This document shows positions 1 through 6,873 of a stretch of 16,706 nt of DNA, piece after piece (within the stretch, counting starts at the first letter, position 1; every line of letters begins with the position of its first letter). This stretch comes from JASFYU01 sp045046905 (lineage in GTDB: Bacteria; Bacteroidota; Bacteroidia; Flavobacteriales; Flavobacteriaceae). The notes under the pieces are model-generated. The model was not told where the DNA came from. It saw nothing but the letters and a program-made list of their open reading frames with translations, and did not search any database. A program made the position numbers and the translations under genes. The stretch covers positions 1 through 16,706 of the forward strand of contig JASFYU010000189.1 of NCBI GenBank assembly GCA_045046905.1, in the 5' to 3' direction.

Positions 1-1189
1 CGTTCAATGCTGCCGTAACCATATTGAATTTTTCGGCAAAAACCCCGTCAGGAGAAGCAATGGCAATGAAAACCGTTCCAATCTCCGCATCCGAATCACC
101 TTTGGAGGGGCCAGCGTTTCCTGTTGTGGCAATGGCGAAATCGGCTCTCAATAGTTTTTTTACGTTCTCAGCCATTGATTTAGCCACCTCTTCACTCACT
201 ACCGTATATTGATCAATAAGCGCTCTAGGCACACCCAAAACATTTATTTTGGCCTCTGTAGCATAGCTTACCACACCTCCTTTAAAATATACAGAAGCAC
301 CAGAAAGGGCGGTAATCTGCTCCGCTATTTTTCCGCCAGTACAACTTTCGGCCGTTGCCAAGGTCATTTTTTTTGCAATAAAGAGTTTGGCGACCACTTC
401 CTCCAAGGTCTCCTCATCTTCAATTCCGTAAATAATATCGCCAATTAGCGAATATAATTTTTGTGACTCCTCTTCAATAACTTTTTCAAGGGTAGTACGA
501 TCATGCCCTTTTGCAGTCAAACGCAACCGTACTTTTCCTAAATTCGGCAAATAGGCCAACTTAACAAAAGAGGGTAGACTATCTTCCCATGCTTCGATTT
601 TATCGGCAATGGCACTTTCTCCTAAGCCGTAGGTTACCAAGGTCTTATGAATGATATGCGATTGTTCAAAGCTATTTATGATTTTGGGAATAACTTTCTT
701 CTTAATCAAATTTTTCATTTCAAACGGAACACCCGGCAGCGAAATAAATACAGTTTCGGCCTCCTCTATCCACATACCCGGTGCGGTGCCATAGGCATTG
801 TGCAGCACTGTCGCCTTAGAAAGAACCAAGGCTTGCTTTCTATTGATGTCGGAAATTGGTGTTGACGTAATATAATTCTTAAAAAGCTCTTCAACATGGC
901 GTAGCACCTCTTGATCCTCTATCAAGGTATCATCGAAAAACTCGCAAAATACATGTTTTGTAATATCGTCCTTGGTCGGCCCAAGACCACCGGTCACAAT
1001 AACAATTTGAACTCTGGATTTAGCTACTTCAAGTGCCTGCAAAATATGCTGCCGATCATCTTGAACCGATGTAATCTGGTACACCGAAATACCTATTTTA
1101 GTGAGTTCTTTGCCTATAAAAGCGGAATTGGTATCTACAATTTGGCCGATGAGAATTTCATCACCGATTGTAATGATTTCTGCGAACAT
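1..1189 (-). CDS. cinA: CinA-family protein (competence/damage-inducible protein A), 3' end cut by window
   Basis: This is a two-domain CinA protein. Translation of the minus strand from 1189 gives 396 uninterrupted codons running off the left edge; family members are about 415 residues, so roughly 20 are missing. Residues 1-170 form the molybdopterin-binding-like COG1058 domain (GDEILIGQ at 9-16, TGGLGPTKDD at 66-75, LPGVPFEM at 151-158). Residues about 260 onward form the C-terminal CinA/PncC domain (TAESCTGG at 279-286, TTGNAGPSKGDSD at 355-367), the domain that in characterised homologues deamidates nicotinamide mononucleotide; the N-terminal domain is linked to ADP-ribose pyrophosphatase activity. 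Both are cytosolic pyridine-nucleotide salvage or repair roles. The ATG overlaps the stop of the HPt gene by one base (TAATG), indicating translational coupling. No defect is visible. Family identity is near certain; the exact activity is from family knowledge. Confidence 0.95.
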   Translation of the reverse strand, partial: MFAEIITIGDEILIGQIVDTNSAFIGKELTKIGISVYQITSVQDDRQHILQALEVAKSRVQIVIVTGGLGPTKDDITKHVFCEFFDDTLIEDQEVLRHVEELFKNYITSTPISDINRKQALVLSKATVLHNAYGTAPGMWIEEAETVFISLPGVPFEMKNLIKKKVIPKIINSFEQSHIIHKTLVTYGLGESAIADKIEAWEDSLPSFVKLAYLPNLGKVRLRLTAKGHDRTTLEKVIEEESQKLYSLIGDIIYGIEDEETLEEVVAKLFIAKKMTLATAESCTGGKIAEQITALSGASVYFKGGVVSYATEAKINVLGVPRALIDQYTVVSEEVAKSMAENVKKLLRADFAIATTGNAGPSKGDSDAEIGTVFIAIASPDGVFAEKFNMVTAALN

Positions 1190-1527
1190 TACAACTGAAA
1201 GTCATTTTTTAGCTCGGATACCACTTGATAAATATCTTTTTTAAGTATGGGAAATACTTCTTGAATTTGGTCCATATTGGAAGAACTCTTACCTAGGGTC
1301 TCTATCTCAAGCGCTATTGCACGGGTCTGTTCCATACCTAACAAATCTACATTAGGCTTTATCTTGTGGGCCAACATATATACCTGCTCATAGTCTTTTT
1401 GTGCAAGGGCATTTTCTAATTGCTCCAAATCCTGGGGTACTTCTTCTAAAAAGACCGAAATTACAGAATTGATGAAATCCTCATCGCCTTCGGCCATTTC
1501 ATTAATTTTATCAAGATTGTAAATCAT
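1189..1527 (-). CDS. Stand-alone HPt (histidine phosphotransfer) domain protein
   Basis: A 112-residue protein made only of an HPt four-helix bundle. The phospho-accepting histidine is His54 in AHKIKPNVDLLG; the lysine at +3 is kept, and the glycine usual at +4 is proline, a form I recall from flavobacterial HPt proteins. Such proteins carry phosphoryl groups between hybrid histidine kinases and response regulators in the cytosol. No kinase or receiver gene lies in the window, so the partners are unknown. The gene abuts the upstream hydrolase stop codon with no gap and shares one base with cinA, so it is the third gene of a four-gene operon. The assignment as HPt is strong; its pathway cannot be inferred from the sequence. 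Confidence 0.88.
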   Translation of the reverse strand: MIYNLDKINEMAEGDEDFINSVISVFLEEVPQDLEQLENALAQKDYEQVYMLAHKIKPNVDLLGMEQTRAIALEIETLGKSSSNMDQIQEVFPILKKDIYQVVSELKNDFQL

Positions 1528-2139
1528 TTATTTTATTTTAACCGTAAAAAGTTCATGCCCCTCTAATACACCCGAAAGATAGTCATTTGCAATTACTCTT
1601 CCAACACCTGCGGGAGTACCCGTGAAAATAATATCGCCTTTTTTCAGCATAAAAAATCGAGATATATACGAAATTAGCGCATCGATTTGCCACAACATCG
1701 ATCCCGTATTTCCTTTTTGCACTTCTTTTCCATTCTTCAAAAGACTAAAATCCAAATCATTCAAATCAGAGATATCCGTTTTTAACAGCCAGGTTCCGAT
1801 TACAGCGGCACCATCAAATCCTTTTGCCTTTTCCCAAGGAAGGCCCTTCTCTTTCAAGCTTGTCTGCAGATCTCTTGCCGTAAAATCAATACCCAACCCT
1901 ATTTCATCGTAATATGTATGGGCGAACTTTTCATTAATATGTTTACCTACTTTTTTTATTTTTACAAGCACTTCTACCTCATAATGTAGGTCCTTAGAAA
2001 ATTCGGGAATATAAAAAGCCTGTTCCTTGGGCAATACGGCCGAATCAGGCTTTATAAAAATTACTGGATCTTCCGGGCGCTCATTTGCAAGCTCCTTAAT
2101 ATGCTCCGCGTAATTTCGGCCAATGCAAATGAGTTTCAT
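1528..2139 (-). CDS. Fumarylacetoacetate hydrolase (FAH) family protein
   Basis: A 203-residue single-domain FAH-fold protein. The divalent-metal ligands are visible as Glu54 and Glu56 in HYEVEV and Asp85 in GIDFTARD; the family signature FTGTPAGVG lies at 172-180 and the N-terminal ICIGRNYAEH at 4-13. Members of this short subfamily include acylpyruvate hydrolases, oxaloacetate tautomerases or decarboxylases and enzymes of aromatic degradation, so the substrate cannot be stated; a small 2-oxo acid or its enol is likely. It is probably cytosolic. The gene lies 24 bases after the exonuclease gene and runs directly into the HPt gene, so it is cotranscribed with them; there is no obvious metabolic link among these neighbours. 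Confidence 0.92.
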   Translation of the reverse strand: MKLICIGRNYAEHIKELANERPEDPVIFIKPDSAVLPKEQAFYIPEFSKDLHYEVEVLVKIKKVGKHINEKFAHTYYDEIGLGIDFTARDLQTSLKEKGLPWEKAKGFDGAAVIGTWLLKTDISDLNDLDFSLLKNGKEVQKGNTGSMLWQIDALISYISRFFMLKKGDIIFTGTPAGVGRVIANDYLSGVLEGHELFTVKIK

Positions 2140-2163
2140 ACCGTTGTGATGAATTTAAGGTTA

Positions 2164-2940
2164 TCAGGCTAGTTTATTGTTCAGCTTGCTCAATTTGATT
2201 TTGGTCAAAACTTTCTTGGTATACAAGGGGAAATCAGCATTCAAAATCCACCCAAAATAGCCCGGTTCGCTTTCAAGAACATCGAGTACTTTTTTGCCTT
2301 TGTGCTTTCCAAAGGAAAATATTTCGTTTTCATCCTCATCAAAACCCAGGAACCCAGCAAAATCAGCAAATTTTCGATGCGTAGAAAATTCTGCGAGCTT
2401 CTTCACATTGTTCTCCAACTCGGAATAACGATCCAATTGAGAAAGTAATACTTCATAGGTAGCCTTGGTGTCAGCTTCTGCACTATGCGCATCAGTCAAA
2501 TCTTTATCACAATAAAATGTATAGGCAGCACCGAGCGTTCGTTTCTCCATTTTATGAAATATCGTCTGCACATCTATCGATACGGTGTTCTTCATATCAA
2601 AATCGATATCGGCACGAAGCATTTCTTCCGCTAATAACGGAATATCGAAACGATCAGAATTGAAGCCGCCGAGATCACAATCTTTTATCATCGCATACAC
2701 CTCTTTGGAAAGCTCTTTAAAGGTGGGCTCGTTGGACACCTTCTCATTAGAGATCCCGTGAATGGCCACAACCTCATCGGGAATATTCATTTCTGGGTTT
2801 ACCAACCAGGTCTTACTTTCTTTAGTACTATTCGGGTATATTTTTAGAATTGAAATTTCGACAATTCTATCATGGGCTACGTTGGTACCGGTAGTCTCCA
2901 AATCGAAAAAACATATGGGTCTGGTCAATTTTAAATCCAT
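2164..2940 (-). CDS. DEDDh 3'-5' exonuclease with ExoX_C-like C-terminal domain
   Basis: A 258-residue exonuclease of the DnaQ/DNA polymerase III epsilon type. All three Exo motifs are present: FDLETTG with Asp13 and Glu15 (ExoI), GFNSDRFDIPLL with Asp99 (ExoII), and AHSAEADTKAT with His152 and Asp157 (ExoIII, DEDDh type). Residues 207-245 (SFGKHKGKKVLDVL, then PGYFGWI and DFPLYTKK) match the small domain found at the end of ExoX-like nucleases. It is more likely an accessory repair or proofreading-type nuclease than the replicative epsilon subunit, because it has this tail and lies outside a replication cluster. It is the first gene of the operon running to cinA, and a consensus -7 element lies 20 bases upstream. 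Confidence 0.9.
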   Translation of the reverse strand: MDLKLTRPICFFDLETTGTNVAHDRIVEISILKIYPNSTKESKTWLVNPEMNIPDEVVAIHGISNEKVSNEPTFKELSKEVYAMIKDCDLGGFNSDRFDIPLLAEEMLRADIDFDMKNTVSIDVQTIFHKMEKRTLGAAYTFYCDKDLTDAHSAEADTKATYEVLLSQLDRYSELENNVKKLAEFSTHRKFADFAGFLGFDEDENEIFSFGKHKGKKVLDVLESEPGYFGWILNADFPLYTKKVLTKIKLSKLNNKLA

Positions 2941-2960
2941 AATTCAATATAAAATTTAAA

Positions 2961-2968
2961 CAAAGATA
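2961..2968 (-). promoter_or_regulatory. Flavobacterial -7 promoter element (TATCTTTG) of the exonuclease-to-cinA operon
   Basis: On the minus strand 2968-2961 reads TATCTTTG, an exact match to the Bacteroidetes sigma-A -7 consensus TAnnTTTG, placed 20 bases before the exonuclease ATG. No TTG stands about 19 bases upstream, so the -33 half is weak. The start site would leave a leader of only about 10-15 nt. Confidence 0.6.
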
Positions 2969-3041
2969 AGTTTTAGCTTTTTCAGCTAAGCTAGAAAATA
3001 AAACTATACTAAAAACAATTCCACTTTTTTACACCAAAGCA

Positions 3042-4271
3042 CTACAAACGGGTATTGATTATATTATTAAAAGCAGACCCAAAGGTATAGGCGAGCCCTA
3101 CAGAAAGCCCTAAATCAAAATCTGTTGCAATTTGCTTTTGCTGCAATAGCACATCCTCTAAGGAAGCATCGCCCGCCGGCAAACTTATTTGGTCCCGTAT
3201 CAATTCTAGATTACCCGAAAACCTAACAGAGAAACCTCTTAAAATCCTGACCGATAAATACCCGTTCATTCGTAATCTATTTTTAGAAAAATCTTCTAAA
3301 AAGCTTGATACAAATACTCTTGCATACATATTTCCCCAGGGTTGCCTGTATCTAAGCTGAACATCAAAAGTATGTTTAAAAACTGCTTCATGGTCTTTGC
3401 CATAAATAGTCATTTCAATATAATCATAGTAATTATATCCCATCTTATAAGCAAATACAATTTCTCTTTTAAGCACTTCACTGTATGGGAAAATATTGTA
3501 TTCTATTGCTGGAAACACACCACCGGACACGTCTAAATTCGTATAGGTGTCATGGCTCGCCTTTAAAAACACCCCTGTAGACCAATGATCTGACAAACTT
3601 CGCACAATACTCCCCGACCCAAAGAAACGTTCTCTATAACTTGTATAGGCCTCATCGTCCTGAATAAACTTAGTATTCAACTGGCTCAATTGAAAGTCTG
3701 CCCTAATACGCCATTTATTGGTTACCCTATCGCTTTCTAGACCTACCTTATATTCAAACTTTTTTCTGCTAGACTCTTTATTTAATTTAGCCTGCCCGTA
3801 TATTTCAAATATCCAGTTTTTCCAAGGGTCATCCAATTCAAAATCACTAGGCTCATGTTTTCCTTTGATCCTAAATGTTATTCTATCAGACAAATCAGAA
3901 TCTACTATATATTTTAACAGGCCCAATTTAATCCGCTTTACCAAGCCTTTACGAATCTCGTCAGAGGTCATATTCGCATTGGTATCATAGGTTAGCTCCT
4001 TGGTGATCTCAGCAAATGAACTCTGCCCCGAAAACTCCAATTTATAGGTTCTACCACCACTACCGTTCGCTATATCGTAAATAAACAAACGCACATTTGC
4101 CAGGTCTTGATCCCTGACATGGTTTACATAATTAATTTCTTGTCTTATATAGTTTTTTTCACAATTACAGTTTACAAATAACGTAATCGATTCTTTTTTC
4201 AGGTCTTGGGAAATAATTAAAAAAGGAAAAAGGAGTATACATAGAACATGCATTGGAATTTTGGGCAACAT
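3042..4271 (-). CDS. Exported, probably outer-membrane, protein of unknown function
   Basis: The product is about 409 residues from the ATG at 4271. I chose this start because it gives a compact signal peptide (MLPKIPMHVLCILLFPFLII then SQ, with cleavage probably near there); the frame also has ATG codons at 4313 and 4253. The mature N-terminal part contains a Cys-x-Cys next to YIRQEINYVNHVRD and then a GSGGRTYKLEFSG segment; I recall this pairing from other uncharacterised Bacteroidota envelope proteins. The rest, from about residue 130 on, is rich in alternating aromatic and polar residues typical of beta strands and ends in a strand-like DLGLSVGLAYTFGS, suggesting an outer-membrane beta-barrel or beta-rich periplasmic domain. 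It lies 106 bases after the E2 gene and has its own promoter candidate. Function is unknown. Confidence 0.8.
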   Translation of the reverse strand: MLPKIPMHVLCILLFPFLIISQDLKKESITLFVNCNCEKNYIRQEINYVNHVRDQDLANVRLFIYDIANGSGGRTYKLEFSGQSSFAEITKELTYDTNANMTSDEIRKGLVKRIKLGLLKYIVDSDLSDRITFRIKGKHEPSDFELDDPWKNWIFEIYGQAKLNKESSRKKFEYKVGLESDRVTNKWRIRADFQLSQLNTKFIQDDEAYTSYRERFFGSGSIVRSLSDHWSTGVFLKASHDTYTNLDVSGGVFPAIEYNIFPYSEVLKREIVFAYKMGYNYYDYIEMTIYGKDHEAVFKHTFDVQLRYRQPWGNMYARVFVSSFLEDFSKNRLRMNGYLSVRILRGFSVRFSGNLELIRDQISLPAGDASLEDVLLQQKQIATDFDLGLSVGLAYTFGSAFNNIINTRL

Positions 4272-4372
4272 AGTACAACAAGTTTTTAATATTAAAAAGC
4301 CGTGAAAATACATTTAACATCTTAAAACAGTGACAAACCTGCCTTTTATTAACAGAAAAAATAGTGCCATTA

Positions 4373-4402
4373 CAAAACTAAAAATCCCTATCTACATCCC
4401 AA
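4373..4402 (-). promoter_or_regulatory. Candidate promoter (TTG-N19-TAGTTTTG) for the exported-protein gene
   Basis: Minus-strand 4402-4400 reads TTG and 4380-4373 reads TAGTTTTG, a perfect TAnnTTTG, with a 19-base spacer as expected for flavobacterial sigma-A promoters. The -7 element begins with the TAG stop codon of the E2 gene, so the promoter sits in that gene's last codons. The predicted start near 4366 precedes the exported-protein start by 50-95 nt. Confidence 0.5.
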
Positions 4403-5730
4403 GCCTCCAAATAATCGGCTATGGTCTTGACGAACATACTACCCAAGGCACCGTTCACTACTCTATGATCATAGCTGTGCGACAGAAACATTTTACTTCG
4501 GATACCGATAAAATCACCTTCAGATGTCTCAATTACCGATGGAATTTTACGAATGGCCCCCAAGGCCAGAATACCTACTTGTGGCTGATTGATTATGGGG
4601 GTGCCAAATACACTGCCAAAGGTACCTACATTAGTAACCGTATAGGTACCATCTTGTACCTCATCTGGTTTTAAGGTGTTGTTTCTAGACCTGTTCGCAA
4701 GGTCATTTACCACTTTGGCCATACCCACTAAATTAAGCTGATCTGCATTTTTAATAACAGGCACAATCAGATTGCCATCAGGCAGAGCCGCGGCCATACC
4801 TATATTAATATTTTTCTTTTTTAGTACTCGATCCCCGTCTACAGAAACATTCATTAATGGGTATTTCTTAAGCGCTTTAGCAACGGCTTCCATAAAAATC
4901 GGGGTAAAGGTTAGCTTTTCTCCTTCTTGTTTGGCAAAAGCATCTTTATTTTTATTCCGCCAATTCACAATATTGGTCACATCTACTTCTACAAAACTTT
5001 GTACATGTGCAGATGTCGAAATACTGTCGGTCATATGCTTGGCTATCAATTTACCCATTCGGGTCATCTGAATAACCTCATCTGCCCCTGGCTGGCTGGT
5101 GGTATGGGCATATTTTTCAGTCGCAACAACTTCAGACACCTCGACCATGGGCCGCAGCTCTTTTTCAATGGTAGGAATCGCTGGTTTCGCAGTATCTAAA
5201 TTCTTGTTTTTTACATAGGCCAGAATATCGTTTTTGCTGACCCGCCCTTCCTTGCCGGTGCCCGTTATGGTATCAAGTTGTGGTATCGAAATTCCTTCTT
5301 GTTTCGCAATATTCCTTACCAAGGGCGAGTAAAATCGTTCAGAAGAGCCAAAATCATGCGCTGGCATCTTATCAGAAGTCTCCTTGGCGATGACCATTGT
5401 TTCCTCCAAGGCCACCATTGTTTTCTTCGGAATTTCTTCATGCTCTCGAACAAGGGTCGTACTATCTTTAGAAGGGTCAACATCTGCCTCATCGACCTCA
5501 ATAACGGCAACAATTTGCCCAACTTTGATAATGGCATCAACATCAAAAAGTTTTTCAACCAAAACACCTTCTACCTCACTGGGCACTTCAGAATCTACCT
5601 TGTCGGTAGCTATCTCAAAAATCGCCTCATCCATTTCAACGGTTTCGCCTACTTCCTTTAACCAAGAAGTCAATGTCGCTTCGGCTACACTTTCTCCCAT
5701 TCGCGGCAATTTTAATTCGAACTTTGACAT
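4378..5730 (-). CDS. 2-oxo acid dehydrogenase E2 component (lipoyl acyltransferase)
   Basis: A 450-residue dihydrolipoyl acyltransferase that passes acyl groups from lipoyl-lysine to CoA in a pyruvate, 2-oxoglutarate or branched-chain 2-oxo acid dehydrogenase complex. Domains in order: lipoyl domain 3-80 with the modified lysine Lys44 in TDKVDSE; a linker with acidic and Thr/Met-rich stretches; peripheral-subunit-binding domain about 132-172 (SPLVRNIAKQEGI, GTGKEGRVSKNDIL); catalytic domain about 220-446. The catalytic histidine is His422 in DHRVVNG; the usual Asp of HRxxDG is Asn426. The N-terminus resembles branched-chain or succinyl-type E2s; the acyl specificity is not decidable here. No E1 or E3 gene is adjacent, so the complex is encoded at several loci. 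recR lies 83 bases upstream on the same strand. Confidence 0.93.
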   Translation of the reverse strand: MSKFELKLPRMGESVAEATLTSWLKEVGETVEMDEAIFEIATDKVDSEVPSEVEGVLVEKLFDVDAIIKVGQIVAVIEVDEADVDPSKDSTTLVREHEEIPKKTMVALEETMVIAKETSDKMPAHDFGSSERFYSPLVRNIAKQEGISIPQLDTITGTGKEGRVSKNDILAYVKNKNLDTAKPAIPTIEKELRPMVEVSEVVATEKYAHTTSQPGADEVIQMTRMGKLIAKHMTDSISTSAHVQSFVEVDVTNIVNWRNKNKDAFAKQEGEKLTFTPIFMEAVAKALKKYPLMNVSVDGDRVLKKKNINIGMAAALPDGNLIVPVIKNADQLNLVGMAKVVNDLANRSRNNTLKPDEVQDGTYTVTNVGTFGSVFGTPIINQPQVGILALGAIRKIPSVIETSEGDFIGIRSKMFLSHSYDHRVVNGALGSMFVKTIADYLEAWDVDRDF

Positions 5731-5767
5731 ATTGCTATTTTATATACTATTCTAGGTATATTTTTTA

Positions 5768-5775
5768 CAAAAATA
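5768..5775 (-). promoter_or_regulatory. Candidate -7 element (TATTTTTG) ahead of the E2 gene
   Basis: Minus-strand 5775-5768 reads TATTTTTG, a full TAnnTTTG match in the 83-base recR-E2 gap, 37 bases before the E2 ATG. There is no TTG at the expected -33 distance, and the region is very AT-rich, so a chance match is possible. Confidence 0.4.
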
Positions 5776-5813
5776 ATAAAACTTACCCCTTCCTTTTAAA
5801 TTAAGCACATCAA

Positions 5814-6434
5814 TTAATTGGCTTTTAACGAGCCCTCAAATGGAATTCTGTTCAAAATACTTCGTCCTAAAGTAACCTCATCGGCATACTCCAGTTCGTC
5901 ACCGACGGCAATTCCTCTGGCAATCGTCGAAGTCGTGATATCTAGCCCATCTAACTGTTTGTATATATAAAAATTGGTGGTATCGCCTTCCATTGTGGAG
6001 CTTAACGCAAAAATCAACTCTTTTATGTCTCCTTGTTTGGCTTTACGAACCAAAGAAACAATGGTTAGATCTTGAGGGCCTACTCCTTCCATAGGCGATA
6101 TTTTTCCTCCCAAGACGTGGTAAAGTCCTCGAAATTGCCCCGTATTTTCAATTGCCATTACATCTCGAATATCCTCTACTACACAAATCAGGCTTTTATC
6201 TCTGTTAGGGCTCGCACAGATCTCGCACAGCTCAATATCTGAAATATTATGACAATTGACACAAAACTTAACCGTATTGCGAAGATTCTCCAAGGCTTTT
6301 GACAATCTCAGGGTTCGCTCATTGGGCTGCTTTAACAAATGCAATACTAAACGCAGGGCAGTACGCTTACCTATTCCAGGTAACTGCGACATTTCATAGA
6401 CCGCATTTTCCAATAACTTAGAAGAAAAATCCAT
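5814..6434 (-). CDS. recR: Recombination mediator RecR
   Basis: A full-length 206-residue RecR, which with RecO (and RecF) helps load RecA onto SSB-coated single-stranded DNA at gaps. Seen in order: the helix-hairpin-helix QLPGIGKRTALRLV at 17-30; a four-cysteine zinc finger Cys58, Cys61, Cys70, Cys73; a Toprim domain from about 82 (CVVEDIRDV) to about 175 with the acidic STMEGDTT segment; and the C-terminal GIAVGDELEYADEVTLGRSI. All expected elements are present and length is normal. The gene is on the minus strand ahead of the E2 gene; the two have no known functional tie. Its upstream side abuts the LytTR relic on the opposite strand. Confidence 0.97.
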   Translation of the reverse strand: MDFSSKLLENAVYEMSQLPGIGKRTALRLVLHLLKQPNERTLRLSKALENLRNTVKFCVNCHNISDIELCEICASPNRDKSLICVVEDIRDVMAIENTGQFRGLYHVLGGKISPMEGVGPQDLTIVSLVRKAKQGDIKELIFALSSTMEGDTTNFYIYKQLDGLDITTSTIARGIAVGDELEYADEVTLGRSILNRIPFEGSLKAN

Positions 6435-6435
6435 A

Positions 6436-6777
6436 GCTGTAAAATTACAACTTTATAGCAGTTATCGTAAGGGTATAAAATATTATACTCCTAGGTCTAG
6501 CAAAAACCTGTTTAATAATTTAGACCGTATAGAATATATACAAGTACTGAAGGACTATCTAAAAACCAGCATCGCAAACACCAACACATTGATGACCTTT
6601 AAGGGGTTTCAAGCAAGCCTCTCCTCAAACCAATATCTATGAGCACATAAATCTTTTATTGCAAACATCGATTATATCAAAACCGTGATGCGAAACACAA
6701 TCGTCATAAAAGACAAGTGAATACCAATCGGGGAAAGTCATAAAGAAGTATTTTTCTCATTTTCAGGTCTTAACTAA
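6436..6777 (+). pseudogene. Decayed LytTR DNA-binding domain (response-regulator remnant)
   Basis: Reading the plus strand in one frame (codons starting at 6436, 6439 and so on) gives a recognisable LytTR domain with two in-frame TGA codons at 6640 and 6718 and a TAA at 6775. The readable blocks are LDRIEYIQVLKDYLKTSI from 6520, MTFKGFQASLSSNQYL up to the first TGA, AHKSFIANIDYIKTVMRNTI from 6643, then IPIGESHKEVFF from 6721. These follow the family pattern IxYIEalkDYlKi, TlKxLxexLpsnqFlRvHrSFIVNldyI, IxIgxxxIPIGesYkexF. Both TGAs sit where the family commonly has Arg, Lys or Gln; CGA to TGA would explain each. No receiver domain or start codon is present: recR's start lies immediately to the left, so the 5' part was lost. 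It ends 96 bases before the symporter gene. Confidence 0.75.
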
Positions 6778-6873
6778 AACCTATTGGTTCTTCAAAAATA
6801 TAAGGGTATATGTATTTATCGCTTAGCGATGTAGGTTCTTTTACTTTTTGTATTTTCCCCAAAACTTATTTCA

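Noticed and set aside
24..1198. Several plus-strand open frames over the left end
   Set aside because: They are antisense shadows of the continuous 396-codon CinA frame on the minus strand, which has clear family motifs.
2971..2987. TTAGC/GCTAA hairpin near the exonuclease promoter as a terminator
   Set aside because: The stem is only 5 bp, has no T run, and overlaps the promoter region, so a regulatory or termination role is not supported.
6640..6720. Recoding (selenocysteine or readthrough) at the two TGA codons of the LytTR frame
   Set aside because: Neither position is a cysteine-type site, no downstream SECIS-like hairpin was seen, and the N-terminal receiver is missing, so plain decay is simpler.
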